This document shows, in pieces, positions 33,044-44,459 of a stretch of 64,000 nucleotides of DNA. The position numbers and the translations under genes were made by a program. The DNA lies in NCBI GenBank assembly GCA_947396885.1, contig OX377203.1:24059253-24123252 (forward strand), written 5' to 3'. This stretch comes from Heligmosomoides polygyrus polygyrus. Its lineage: Eukaryota; Nematoda; Chromadorea; Rhabditida; Heligmosomidae. How positions within the stretch are numbered: position 1 is the stretch's first letter; each line of letters starts with the position of its first letter. Under the pieces are notes generated by a model. That model was given only the letters and a program-made list of their open reading frames with translations. It ran no database searches and was not told the DNA's origin.

Positions 33044-35666
33044 TCAGTGCAATGGTCCTCGGGTCCTGCGTACGCTCTTTGCCAGTGAATCGCCGTAAAG
33101 TTCGCCTGAACTCGTAGCTGCTGTAAAGCAATTCATGTACATGTTGTCTTCGATGAATCGACTTCTGGGGCGGACTGATAAGCCTCGATTTGCAGGTGCA
33201 TAGCGTGGTCTCCAAATGGTCAAGTGGTTCCAGGATGAGGAATCCGTCGCCACTACGACACGTTTCAGGTAAGACACTGACTTTCCGAAGTAAACCGCTG
33301 CCTCGCAGAACTACAGCGACTGGCAAAATTCTGCTCCAAAATGTGTCGTCGATTCTTATCTGGTGGCCATTTCACAGTATGTTATCGATTTTGAGAGGAA
33401 GGTGTAATAATCAGGGCCGGTTTGTGAAGAAGTGCACTGGGTGGGTGACAGGGCTTGTGCAACGTAAATATTTACTCGCAATTTGCTCAGTGGACGAGAG
33501 TTAATCAAGCAGCTCACTCACCATGACCCAGACATGCAGTTATTACTGCAGACCTGCGCTTCTCTGCCTTCGACAGAGGGTTTTGAGTTAGAGTAAGTCC
33601 TGTACATTTGCCATGTACTTCGCTAGTAGAGAATAGTTGTGCACTATTGTCTCCATATTTCGTCGAAAATCTCCTGCAGCTCCTCCCCAGAAACAGCTCG
33701 AGGCTCTATTCACATGGAATTGGATTCACGTCTTCTATTTAAATCCAGCGAAAGTTTCCAGCCGTAGAAATCTTCATCATCTAATCTTTTTGCTATAAAA
33801 TAAAGTAAAAGTGGGCAGAAGGTGGATTTGTTTTTGCTCAGTGCAGTCTTATTCCGAAAATTTTAGTATCGAGTTCCCTCCCACGATCACAGTAAGATGT
33901 TGTTGCCGCGTTGGCTTTTTTTTTGTATTTTTAAAGATTGAAACGAAAGAAAATGACGCTAACAAGAACCTCATGAATGAATTCATATTGAGTTGAACTA
34001 TTTCAAGTTGCGGGAGTTTGCGTTTCTAGTTTGCATTGTTATAACAGCTTATAACCTCAGTATCAGCAGCGTAATGCTCTAAAAAAAAGACCTGAATTAT
34101 TTTGAATGCAATGCTATTTTGGCAGGATGTAGGTCTCTATGAGTGGAGTCTAGAACCACAGTTAGTTTTTACTGAACGCTTCTTTAAACGCCTGAAAAGA
34201 AGGCTTGAAAGCGCGCAACCGTCATCATCCTCTACGGCTCCCAACGAGATGTGCCTCGGTGGCGCAGCTCGTAACACTGCCGCCTCATAGGAGCACACCG
34301 GGGCTTTTAAGTTCAAGTCCGAGTGCTGCCGTTACTTTTGCGCGTATTAGTTCGTTGTAATTATACTTTCGCATGATCACAAGAGTCAATTCTAGACCAC
34401 CAGTGCTTACAAGAAACCAAGGCACTCTTCATGCGCCTTCATATGTGCTAGTTTTTCAACTGTGCACATCCGTACCACCACCATATATCATACCGTATCA
34501 CCAAACGATACCGTAACTGCGCACAAATACGCTCATCTTACAGTTGAATAATACGGGCCCGGGCCATATCGGTACATAAGTGTGCTAAAAATGCGTTCTC
34601 ACCTGAACGTGTCGTTGTATAATATTTTATACCAGTTACCCACTTTCAATATACCATCTCGGCTGCATATAACTTATTCCGGATGGCGGTCAAAGAGGAT
34701 TGATTTCTCTAACGGTGATTACTCACTGTTGTCTTCCTCCCCACAGTCATCATCAGGTGTCCAGTCGACATCCATCTCCTCATCGAAACGCAACTATGAA
34801 ACCACCTAGATGATACGTGTAGGATAATCCCATTTTCATTATACTCCCTCTAACCTGTGAAGGTGGAAAGTAGTTGGCCAAATCAATCGAAACGGCTACT
34901 TTCTGAAGAAGTTATAACAAGTATTCAAGCGAAACACAGTCAATCTAGTGTAAAATTCAAAATTTCAGACGAGCGCGTGGCGCATTCCATACCGCTTTTA
35001 TGTCAGAAAATTTACATTTTTTATGCTTTCATATGAGCCCTTTATTTCTTCAGTATCTTTACTGTGAACAAGGTTATCGCCTTTCAAACAGCATGTACAT
35101 TTTTTAGAGATATCCTGTAGTTCTGCCTCTAGTAGGCTGGCATGCGTCAGACAAATTTTCTCTTCGTGCAATGGTCGAGCAGCATTGAGGTTTCCGCTTA
35201 GAGAAATTATGGAAAAGAGCACAAAGAGTGCTCGAGGTTCCGCAGCCCCCGACACTCCCACTGTCACACTGCGGATTCTCATATCACCAAGTTCCTGCGA
35301 CTGCAGAATCTGAATCATTTGCGCAGAGCAGGCCTTCCTTAGCTGAGGTGATAGAATTCAGCGCGGTGTACACTTTCAAGGAGCTATCCATCATCATTAA
35401 CTCATAGGTTATATGAGGGTATCGACTTATTAAGAACTATGGCTTGTTTAGTTAATTTGTTTATTTATTATATACGTTCTATCACACGCTCAGAAATGCA
35501 GTAGCAAACATTATTTGAAGTCACCAGGCCAATATTCATTTGATGAGTGGACTGTGCAGAAGACTAATGTTATATCGCATAGTTCCAAGGTCTCAGATTA
35601 TATCCAACTTTTCACTCACCGGGAAACCTCATTTGCTCACAGACAATTATGGGGTTTGTAACGCGG
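33044..35666 (-). CDS. Unidentified gene with an acidic central exon; 5' end not found
   Basis: Best-supported exons: 34727-34793 (acceptor GGTTTCATAG, donor ACA|GTGAGT), reading LRFDEEMDVDWTPDDDCGEE. In phase with it, 33044-33252 reads ATDSSSWNHLTIWRPRYAPA, RSRFIEDNMYMNCFTAATSS, GELYGDSLAKSVRRTRGPLH, then TGA. Upstream candidates are 35262-35342 (phase-compatible frame ACSAQMIQILQSQELGDMRI) and 35620-35666 (RVTNPIIVCEQMRFP, donor GTGAGT), whose joint to the next exon is unresolved. An alternative third exon at 32888-32967 (INVAQKDDCYESWCHFKK) is also phase-compatible with 34727-34793. The acidic stretch contrasts with the basic C-terminus. No family recognised. Confidence 0.4.
33378..33767 (+). 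CDS. Compact three-exon gene, about 70 residues, unidentified
   Basis: Exon 1 33378-33401 (acceptor or trans-splice site CATTTCACAG; ATG at 33379), exon 2 33491-33592 (TTTGCTCAG / GA|GTAAGT), exon 3 33680-33767 (CTCCTGCAG; stop TAG). Phases 2 and 2 agree. The product runs MLSILRGSGRELIKQL, THHDPDMQLLLQTCAS, GFELDSSPETARGSIHM, LDSRLLFKSSESFQP. AATAAA follows at 33799-33804. The frame is also open upstream of the ATG to about 33190, so the true start may be earlier. No signal peptide or known domain seen. Confidence 0.5.
34251..34330 (+). repeat. tRNA-like element
   Basis: GGTGGCGCAGCTCGTAAC (A-box-like) and AGTTCAAGTCC (B-box-like), about 60 bases apart, followed by TTACTTTT. Acceptor stem poorly paired; probably a tRNA-derived repeat rather than a working tRNA. 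Confidence 0.5.
34862..35000 (-). repeat. Inverted copy of the 11.8-13.1 kb MITE family
   Basis: Contains CAAGTATTCAAGCGAAACAC and GCGTGGCGCA, the reverse complements of conserved blocks of that family. Confidence 0.55.
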
Positions 35667-35789
35667 CTGTGTCTCATGTCTTGTCTAGAAAAATGGACTT
35701 TGAAGGAACCTTATGGTTAGTTGCATGCCTTATTTGTTGCGTTCTGTGTTTTCTACCCATGTGATTGATTGTAACTCAATCTTGAAATC

Positions 35790-36620
35790 GCCTGTATCAC
35801 CTGTGCTCTCGTTGATCATCGAGTTGCTCGAGCGAGCGCCAGCAGCGTCTCCATTCGTCCCTGTCGCGTGCCATAGTGCTCCAATGGATCCTCCTCGCTC
35901 GAGGGACACGAAGAGCGTCATATCGGTCGTTCAGGGCTTTCACGAAGAAGTCCGACCAACGCGTTGGTGGGCGTCCTGGTGTTCTCTTGGCATCCCGCGG
36001 ATTCCAGTCGGTGACGGCTCTCGCCCAGCGGGTGCCTGCGAATTTACGTGGCCGGCCCACCTAATTTTCGAGCTTCGCCCATGCGAAAGCATCTTTGATC
36101 CTCAAACGTCAACGAAGCTCGGAACTCTGGAGGCCTTCTCTCAATGCGTGAGTCGTGTCACTACGCGCATAGTCTTCTCGATTCACCGGCTAGCGACGCT
36201 GATCGCGTGTTCATCTTAAATACTTTCGTATAACCCAGGTCTCTGAGGTGTATGTCAGGGCAAGAAGGACTGTACATAGAGTCGTATAGGTCAGCACGCA
36301 GTTGGACGTTCTTCGTCCTCTTCGCGACTTCACCGACGCTCTTGAAACCCATCCAAGCCGCTGATTTCCACCTGCCCAGCTCTGGCGCTAGGTCGTAGGC
36401 CATGTTGACTTCGCGACCCAGATAAACGTAGTTAAAGCACTGGGAGATGTTCATCCCGCTGAGAGAGAATGGGAAATCAGAAACTCGTCCGTTCCTCATT
36501 ATCATCAATCGGCCAGCATTCGCTCTGCCTGGTGGCTGATGCTCGGCGCACGATGCCGTCAGCGAAGCGAAGATGGGGCCATCAACCTTCATTCACATGT
36601 CTTCCCATTCTGCTGGCGGG
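35790..36620 (-). mobile_element. RTE-type retrotransposon, 3' part of ORF
   Basis: Minus-strand frames give RLMIMRNGRVSDFPFSLSG, YVYLGREVNMAYDLAPELG, RWKSAAWMGFKSVGEVAKRT, then [20 protein letters not shown] and [20 protein letters not shown]. This is the thumb/C-terminal region of a common nematode RTE lineage. Frameshifted and 5'-truncated. Confidence 0.85.
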
Positions 36621-36699
36621 ACGCAATAGTCGCAAACTTGAAATAATTACTTAAAATAAATAAAACATGACTTCTAAAATGTCTGAGACTCGGATTTGA

Positions 36700-37130
36700 G
36701 GCTTCCGGCCTAGGCTACTCCAGTTCGAACTGAAAAGAAAATTCCCAGTTATTTGAGTGTCCTAAGCTGTATCACGTCGGAAGTGGTCCAGCAAATATTG
36801 ATGTCTTATAAGCCTCACGTCTCTCACGTGAATGTTTAGATCTCTTCGAAACGATTTACCACTCCTTTTCGTACCTTGCAAGACTTTTAAAACAGTACAT
36901 AGCTGGGCAACAGTTGGTGCGTTCGATCCAAAATGGTGCGGGGGGAGGCATATTGGAATTGGAAGGAGTGGCCTGTGTCCTCGGTCTCTTGAACGTCTAC
37001 GACAGCCACACAATATACAAGAGCTTTTAATTAAAATCAGCGGATTTGGTGTGTGGCATGGGATGGTTGACGTACGCAACTGACACTTCACGCTTCTGCC
37101 ATCCCCCCCTCCCCCTCCGAACTAGGATAG
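36700..37130. other. Spacer with an unidentified repeat-like stretch
   Basis: Open frames on both strands but no paired splice sites. The plus frame VHSWATVGAFDPKWCGGRHI looks like part of a dispersed sequence rather than an exon. Confidence 0.3.
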
Positions 37131-37177
37131 ATCCCTAGTTCTCTTAACTCGATACCTAATACTGATTCGAGTTTCAG

Positions 37178-40100
37178 CTCTGGAGACACCAGCACGGTGG
37201 ACAAATACACGCAGTTTCTGTTCCTCTTGGTGTCGTCAATTCTCGCTTTGGCTGCAGTGATGTGTGTAGCGCGGATAATCTTCGTCTACTGCTCTTATAA
37301 AAGGTAGATTTTTGATAATACAAGCTCTTAATTCTTCTTCAGCGTTTGTCACGCTTCGTAGCGGGTCGCTTTTCTGGTTCCGGGACGTCTCATTTCCTGA
37401 TTGCTTAATCGGGGGCCACCAGCTATATTGAAGTCCAAGTGCAACAGTGCTGCTTCTTTTTGCATATTTTCGATGACATCGAGCATATTTCTGTTCCTGT
37501 GCGAATAACTGCTTTTATCTGCAATTCCTAGGCGACGAAATGAAGAGCAACAACGACGCGCTCAAACACAAACCGTTTCGTTGGAAGCGGCTCTAGATCA
37601 CGCGTTCAGCCTTCCTCCCGGTGAGTTCTTGAATCCTTCGCGTTACCTTTTGTGAGGCTTGGGTGTAAACAAATTCTCTAGACGATGAAGGACTCAGGAA
37701 CTTTGGATTCACTGCTGACCCACCGCCCCGATACGAACAGCTGTTCAAACGAGATGAACCACCTCCGGTTTACGAATCGGTTCGACGACCTCTACGAAAT
37801 CAGGCCAGCTCAACAGCACTCACTGATTCCGCTCCAGTAACGGCAAATAATCAGCAGCAGACAGCAAATGGGAGAAGACCTCGGTCAGCTGTTGAAGCGG
37901 ATGGAACCGATAGATCGTCGACTGCAGACGTTGAGTGAGTTGAACTATCTGACCGCTAGCTTTACCAAGAAGCGCTTCCGAGCGGAAGCTGGAAGAATAT
38001 TCACCATTAAGGGTTTAAATTTAGCTCTGCATTCCTACGAATAATTTATATAGTATTAGGTTGGAAAAAAAGTCTTTTCATTTTTTTCAAAGATTTATTA
38101 CTTCACAACTACAAGGTCAAATCAACTGAGATAAACTCCATTTTGTTCCACTACACTTCTCCAAAGACTGGGTAATTTTCCAATTCTTCTCGCTTAAAAG
38201 ACTGCAGTTCTGGAGTCGAACCATTGCTGAATCCAATTTTTGACGTCTTCATCCTCTTCAAAATATTTCTTTCCAATTTCTTGCTTGAGAGCACGGAAGA
38301 AATGGCATTCGGTAAGGGCGAGTTCAGGGCTATACGGTGGATGTGGCATACCTCCTAGCAAAGCTCCTTTATTGTTTTTCTTGTGAGTCTTGCAACATGT
38401 GGCTTTGCATCGTCATGCAGGATCATCACCTTTGACGTCTCCGGCCTGTTTTCTTGGAGAGTTGCGACGACTTTGTGGAGTTGGCCGCAGTATGTGACAG
38501 CAGTAAGTGTCTCTCCACTTCTGAGAGTTTTCCAGTAAATCACTCCTCTGACATCCGACCAAACAGTCATGAGAATCTTCCTTTCGTGAACATTGGGCTT
38601 GAGATCAGACTTAGGGCTCTCTCCCTTTTGTACCCATTGCCTTTTCCTCGGAAGTTGGCACACAGAACCCAGGACTCTTCGCCTGTCACAATTCGCGGAA
38701 GAAACGATTTTCTTCCTTATCTGGACAGAAGAGAAGCAGCGATGGAGAGCCGTCGACCTTTCTGAGTGTCTGACAGGGCATGTGGAATCCAAGCTCCAAA
38801 TTTCCATGAAAGCCAAGATTCTTCAGATGGATTCCCACTATCCTATGAGACACTTCGAGCTTCTCTGCCAGTTGACGTGTCGTCTGCCTACTATCGGTAC
38901 GAAGAAGATGGAGTAGTTTAGTGCCGTCCAATTCAGTTGGCCCTCCTGACCTTCTTTGTCTTCGAGTGAATAATCTCCCTTTAAAAACTTTCCGAACCAC
39001 TCGTAACAGGCGCGATGAGTAGTAGATCCCAAGCCATATATATGGTTAATTTGGTCTGCTGCCCGACGTGCTGTGGATTCTTTAATGAATTCATGAAGAA
39101 TGCCGTGCTGAAAACGGCCATGAGGTAGATCTGGCATTGAGTTCGGAAGATTGGATGGATAACGAATTACAAGAAGAGTCTTAACCTGTGTCCGCGTGCG
39201 AACGGTAGACAAGTGTGATAGGATTACGAAATCAGCAATCAACGTTGGCTAGTGCGTTTACAAGGGGAAGGGTAAAAAAAATTTCGAAGTGTGAAGAGAC
39301 TTTTTTTCCAACCTAATAGATAAGTGAGTAAGAGAATGACTTATTGTTCACTTCCTCTTCGCTATGGCGCCTCCGCGGTCGTAGTAGAACAGCCTTCTAA
39401 AGCGGTCTGCATCTAACCAAAACCATTGCTCAACTAAGGAGAAACGATAAAGCACGGTGCTGGACAAGCCCTTTGGAATGCGTCACACATTTTACTTCTA
39501 CGGGGTGTCTTAGAAGCGATTTGAATACGTATTTGGTCATGCAATGAATTGCGGTGGCGAGCCGATGAACAAGTCAGTGTTTTATCCTTTCTATTCAAGT
39601 TTGGTACATACCAACTCACCCACCGATCCCGGAGGGTATTATCCTTGACTGGTCTGCCTGGAAATCCGAACCAAGAACCTGGTACCAATTACTATAAAGA
39701 ATCCGTATTCGTAGAGAGCTCCGCAGTTTATTCCAAGATCCGAGAGAAAATTCCTGATTTCATACTTTTAGATTGTTTCTCATGTCTCTTAGATCCCAGT
39801 GTCCACCAACCTCATTAAATACTGAGTTTCCAGAAGAAGCACGTCAACAGACATTGAAGAGCCCACATCTCAGGACATTGGAACCTTAAGCCAAGAGATA
39901 CAAACACATATGGATACAGCGCATCAGCGATATCACGGTATGTATTTTCAATAAGTTTTTTTGAAGAGCCTGACGTTTCGACGTTCCGTCGTCTTCAGAG
40001 GCCAATGTCCACCGCTGAGGGCATGTGTTCGCCCTGTGATTCGCCTCTTTTTTGAAGAGTTTAGGATAAAAGGATAATGGATGACGTCGCTCACTCCTTT

Positions 40101-41407
40101 TTTGGGATGCGCTACACATACTCTAATGCTTCTGTGGGAGACTGTATTTTACCTATACAGTGAATTGCTCAAGCCAGCTGTTAAACAAGTCAGTGCTTTA
40201 TCTTCGCAGACAAGTCTGGAAGAAATTCGCCGACACCGCAGTTCACTGACTTGCAATGTTTTATCCTTCCCAGACGACTGTGGTACCAATTTGCCGAGCT
40301 TGGGAGTGAAAGGCTTGGTTGGCCTTGGCGGGAAACCCGAGCCAAGAACCTGGTATCGGTGCACGCGACAGGAGGTGCCTCCTCCGACTGCGCTACTACG
40401 CTCCTTTGGAGACTTTATCAACTAAACCTTTCTAGAGAATATCGGTGCACTAGGTGCGGTGAACTGAAGTCCCCGTTCTCGAGCAAGCTTCAATTCCAGA
40501 TTTCCTTTATGTCCCGGCTACCGAAAATTTCCCTCCTTGTGATGGCGTGGAGTAATCGTAACACGGTGGGGAGAGTAAAGAACTGAACTAGTCAGTTATT
40601 TGCAAGCGATTGCATAGGAGAAATAACGGATAGGAATAGAAATTGCCGTCAATAAAACACGTGGGATACACCTTGTGCGCTACTCCGATAAATATCCGCT
40701 CCACTTCTATATCTACTTGTGCGTTGAAGCAACTTGGATGCGTATTTGGTCTGAACGATTAATTACGGTGGTCAGTATTGAGCAATCAGAAAAATCAATC
40801 TTTGGAAGTATAATGAGAGCCGTATTTCATAGGGTCTAGACATTGTCGCCTATTCCTCAACCAATTTAAGAACAAGCACATAAATCTTTCCACACGCTAT
40901 TTCTCTAGCGTTTCTCCGCCCTGCAAGTGCGCGTGTAGCGCAGTCGGGGGAGTCTAGGTTCCCCGCCCAGACCAACCAAGCCTTCGCTCCCTCCGGGGTC
41001 GTTGAATTGGTACCAGACTTGTCTGGGAAGGATAAAGCGCTGTCACGTTCATCGGCACGCTGCCGCAAGTCATTGTATCGGCCAAATTCGCATTCAAGTC
41101 GCCTCCACGACATCCCGTAGAAGTAGAATGCGTGGCGCATCCCAAAAGAAATTGAGTAACGCCGTCCTTTATCCTTATCCTTATTTAATGGCTTGTAGGG
41201 GCTCCCCCTTCTTGCCCTTTGATGTCTTTTTGATTTGTCTGCTTTTTCTTCACGGCGAGTGTCTAGTCGAGTGCAGTATCATGGTAACGTCTTCCTTTTC
41301 CGATGTTTTTTATTACCCAGGTGCAGGTTTGTCTTTCAGAAGATCTGGCTGGATCCAATAACCCACCAACACCGAGCTCTCCTAATGGAGAGGTGCGACC
41401 TTCGTGA
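37178..41407 (+). CDS. Single-pass membrane protein with PPxY motifs; 5' exon(s) not found
   Basis: Exons 37178-37303, 37532-37620, 37682-37934, 39834-39937, 41340-41407 (TGA); phases 2,1,2,1 chain cleanly. Exon 1 gives a membrane segment (QFLFLLVSSILALAAVM, ARIIFVYCSY) followed by a basic stop-transfer KRRRNEEQQRR. The tail has two PY motifs (PPPRYEQL and PPPVYESV), the consensus for WW domains such as those of Nedd4-type ubiquitin ligases. A Ser/Thr-rich end follows: STSTDIEEPTSQDIG, DLAGSNNPPTPSSPNGEV. The topology resembles WBP1/VOPP1-like and other PY adaptors, but I cannot assign orthology. If intron 37935-39833 is retained, translation stops at TGA 37936-37938, giving a shorter tail. 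The two large introns hold a mariner and several SINEs. Confidence 0.7.
38056..39316 (-). mobile_element. Mariner element, full-length (1.26 kb) but inactive
   Basis: TTAGGTTGGAAAAAAAGTCT at the left and its inverse at the right, both next to TA (38054-38055 and 39317-39318). Minus-strand transposase pieces in order: DQINHIYGLGSTTHRACYEW, RQTTRQLAEKLEVSHRIVG, HLKNLGFHGNLELGF, MILHDDAKPHVARLTRK and PHPPYSPELALTECHFFRAL. Several frameshifts and stops. The last catalytic motif, normally SPDLAP(T/S)D, reads SPELALTE, so the third Asp is Glu. It sits in an intron of the PPxY gene. Confidence 0.92.
39442..39695 (-). mobile_element. tRNA-derived SINE copy
   Basis: GATAAAGCACGGTGCTGG, ACTTCTACGGGGTGTC, CGAGCCGATGAACAAGTCAG and CCGATCCCGGAGGG in minus order; intronic in the PPxY gene. 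Confidence 0.75.
40065..40420 (-). mobile_element. SINE copy with internal duplication
   Basis: The CAGACAAGTCTGG / CAGACGACTGTGG segment occurs twice (about 40208 and 40270), so the centre is duplicated. The rest follows the consensus to CCTCCTCCGACTGCGC. Confidence 0.7.
40655..40790 (-). mobile_element. SINE fragment
   Basis: GGATGCGTATTTGGTCTGAA and TTACGGTGGTCAG are the only well-kept SINE blocks. Confidence 0.4.
40925..41190 (+). mobile_element. tRNA-derived SINE copy with a short head deletion
   Basis: GTGTAGCGCAGTCGGGGGAG passes directly into TAGGTTCCCCGCCC, so the stretch between A and B boxes is deleted; body and TTATCCTTATCCTTATT tail are well preserved. Confidence 0.85.
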
Positions 41408-41753
41408 TGCCCACTTGCTCATAGGACATCGATGCCTTCTGTACATACGGTAAGTGGGGTGGACTGAATTCTCGTGTATGCATCTGAAGTTTAGATTTCA
41501 GGCAATACTGTATTCATGAGAATACTCCGTGAGAAATGTGCTTCCTCTGGAACGATTTTTCGTGGGTCTGAGATCTCTAGTCGGATAAGCGCCTGTGATC
41601 GAGCTCAACGCGTGTCAACGGTTCTTTCGCTTAGCCTTATTACCATTTTTCTGCTTTTACATTAATTATGGCTTTACGTCAGACGTTTCAAGTGTTCTTA
41701 TGAGAAATAAATAATGAATGGAGTAGCGAATATTAAACAATCAGCCTTTCCTC

Positions 41754-41925
41754 TCACAAACAGCCTGTGTGGCTCAGCGCCCTCAGCCCCTTCATCGTTG
41801 AAAATAGATGGATGGCAGAAAATGAGGTGCTGTTCAAGGGCACTCGTAACATATCAGATACTCTGCCATAATTATTCACGATGCAATTTCCCGTTTGCCA
41901 GTATCGATCTGTGGCGGAAATTGAA
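41754..41925 (-). CDS. Candidate terminal exon, unidentified
   Basis: Acceptor GTGACCTTTTCAG opens a 57-codon frame reading SISATDRYWQTGNCIVNNYG, RVSDMLRVPLNSTSFS, AIHLFSTMKGLRALSHTGCL, stop TGA. A donor-like AGA|GTATCT lies inside. No poly(A) signal or neighbouring exon found. Confidence 0.3.
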
Positions 41926-42324
41926 CTGAAAAGGTCACAGTACATGTAGTCAAGAACAAGCCAACTGCCACCTGCCAGACTGCACTCTTTCTGCAAGTGT
42001 CTGCCGATACATTACACATTGGTTTCTCCATTTTTTATCGATTTCAAAGTGCGACACCTATCTACTTCCTGTATGCAGTTCTTGCCACTCTGGCAGTGAA
42101 GCACAGTTGGAATTTCCATTTGTTTCAGTGACTCAACGGATTTAGCGAGAAGAGACCTGATACTGAGGGAGAACCTAAGTGTGACCAGGGCGTACTGAGT
42201 GCCTGCTCAATACTTTTCTACAGCTCCCACTGCAAATTCCTATCCTAGTGGGATTGGTATTTCTACACGAAACGTCCTGTTCCGTGCCAATTATTTCACG
42301 CAACTTTTCTTCCTGCGCAGAGGT

Positions 42325-42435
42325 AGGATAAGGACAAAGGACGTCGTTACTCAGTCCCTTTTGGAATGCGCCACGTACTCTACTTCTACGGGATGCCGCG
42401 GGTGTGATTTGAATACGTATTTGGCCATACAATAT
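42325..42435 (-). mobile_element. Truncated SINE (3' half only)
   Basis: GGATAAGGACAAAGGACG, TCCCTTTTGGAATGCGCCAC and CGTATTTGGCCATACAAT, then abrupt loss of similarity at about 42435. Confidence 0.7.
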
Positions 42436-42763
42436 ACAATGAATCTTACACGGATTCGGACACGTCAATTTTTTCAAACACCGGTTGAAGGAATCCTGCG
42501 AGCAATAGTATTTTTTGAAAAGCTTGGATTTTAGTTCGATTCGTTTGGGGCTGATTTTCATCGGACCGGATTCTCGAATAATTCGGACCACTGATTTTGG
42601 TCAGAATCAGAAATCAATCAGTTCGAATATCCGATGAGATCCGAAGAGAAATCAATCGTGTGGATTATCCGAAAATCCGTTCTTATTAAAACTACTCTTG
42701 GTGCAGTCCTAACGCGTCGAGGGGAGAGGGTGCACTCCATAGTCACTTGTAAATATGTAGTAT

Positions 42764-44245
42764 TTGAAGATAAATTCACACACAGTGAGCGAAACTGAAG
42801 CAGCCCTGAGGAAGATGAAGTCAGGCAAAGCCACTGATCCCGATGACCTGCCAGCTGACCTGTGGAAGTCGAAAGGCTGGTGCCCTGCTGTCTGGCTGAC
42901 TGAGTTTTTCAATCAGGTTGTTGCTGAGAAGAAAGTGCCTGAGGGTTGGCAGCAAAGCACGACCATCCCGATTTGGAAGAAGAAAGGCAGCCCTGCGGAC
43001 TGCGCTAGCTACCGACCAATTCGCCTTCTTTCGCACACCATGAAAATCTTTGAGCGAATTGTCGATGGACGTATTCGGGATGTCGTCCAGCTTTCCACGA
43101 ATCAGTGTGGTTTCGTCTCTGGCTGTGGCACTGTTGATGCCATTCACGCTGTTCGTCTTTTGCTAGAGAAACACCGCGAGAAACAGAAATCGGTGCATTT
43201 TGCCTTCCAGGACTTGGAGAAGACCTTCGACCGCGTTCCGCGGGAAGTGATATGGTACGCGTGGCGACGACATGGTATCCCTGAAGAGCTTATTGAGTGG
43301 GTGCGCATCCTCGTGCCCAATAAGCCGAGTGCGAGCACCAGCGGGCACCTCGATGGAGTTTCCAATCTCTGTCGGAGTGCACCAGGGATCTGCGCTCTCC
43401 CCACTGCTCTTCGTGATCGTCATGGATGCAATTACACGCGATCTCCAAAGGGCAGCTCCTTGGACGCTGCTGTATGCCGATGACGTCATGCTTGCATGCG
43501 AAGACAAAGCAGAGCTCGAGCGACAGGCACAGGCGTGGTGCGATCGCTTAGCATTGTTCGGACTCAAGCTAAACGTCAAAAAGACGGAGTACTTGACGAC
43601 GGATGTGAATGAGCACGGATCCATCAAGATCAATGGTACTGAGCTCTCACGAGTTACATCTTTCAAGTATCTTGGATCAACAGTCACGTCCGATGGCAGT
43701 CTAAAGTTGGAGGTGAACGCACGTGTGAGTGCAGCCTGGTCCAAATGGCGTTCGTTGACTGGGGTGCTTTGCGACAGGACAATACCTGAGCACCTCAAAT
43801 CGAAGGTTTATAGAGCAGTCGTCCGCCCAGTAGCGACGTACGGTGCTGAGTGCTGGCCTGTGACGAAGGAAATTGAAAGCCGCCTCAGTGTAACGGAGAC
43901 GAAAATGCTACGGTGGACGGCTGGAGTTACGCGTTTGGGCCGCGTTCGCAACGACCTCATACGACAGAGGTTCGGTGTCGCCCCGATAGCTGACAAGTTG
44001 CGTGAAGCACGTCTACGATGGTATGGTCACGTCCTTCGCGCTAACGACGACACCGTCCGTAAGATTGGCCTGAATCTTGAAGTCCCTGGAAAACGGCCCA
44101 GAGAAACAACGTTGGCTAGATACGTTGCATATGGACTTGAAGTTAGCTGGTGTCCATCCCGGCCAAGCGTTTGATCGTCACCAGACCAGAAGAGCGGACC
44201 CCGCCACCAAGCGGGACAAACGCTATTGAAAATGATGATGATAAC
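42764..44245 (+). mobile_element. RTE-clade retrotransposon, copy 1 (5'-truncated)
   Basis: Reverse-transcriptase domain with KMKSGKATDPDDLPADLW, YRPIRLLSHTMKIFERIV, FAFQDLEKTFDRVPREVIWY, GVHQGSALSPLLFVIVMDAI, intact YADD at 43481-43492, FGLKLNVKKTEYLTTD and the C-terminal tail WLDTLHMDLKLAGVHPGQAF. Frame changes near 43315 and 44105 break it into three frames. The 3' end has a short (ATG)n-type tail, typical of RTE. No endonuclease domain present. Confidence 0.9.
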
Positions 44246-44459
44246 ACATAAGAGTGCTTACCCGTGATAACAGCGGGTCCCGTCGCCGGAACTATTGAAG
44301 TAATAGTTATAGCGGCAATAAAAGGCTCCAATGGGCAAGGTGACCCCTCCTCGTCTTGGCATCCGTGGATCCGCGAGGCTTTTCAAAAATGTCATTATTT
44401 CATAACCATTTCAAACGGGATTGAAAAAATGACAGATCCAATTTATCCGAATCGACGCC

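Noticed and set aside
33196..33268. Plus-strand 73-base exon-like segment, with a WD40-like string AWSPNGQ in one frame
   Set aside because: The WD40-like frame has an in-frame stop, and the segment is antisense to a better-supported exon.
33039..33326. Alternative minus-strand frame (DGFLILEPLDHLETTL...) ending at a GTGAGT donor
   Set aside because: It does not connect in phase to exon 34727-34793, whereas the neighbouring frame ending GPLH does.
43163..43798. 211-codon minus-strand open frame
   Set aside because: Shadow of the RTE reverse-transcriptase coding strand.
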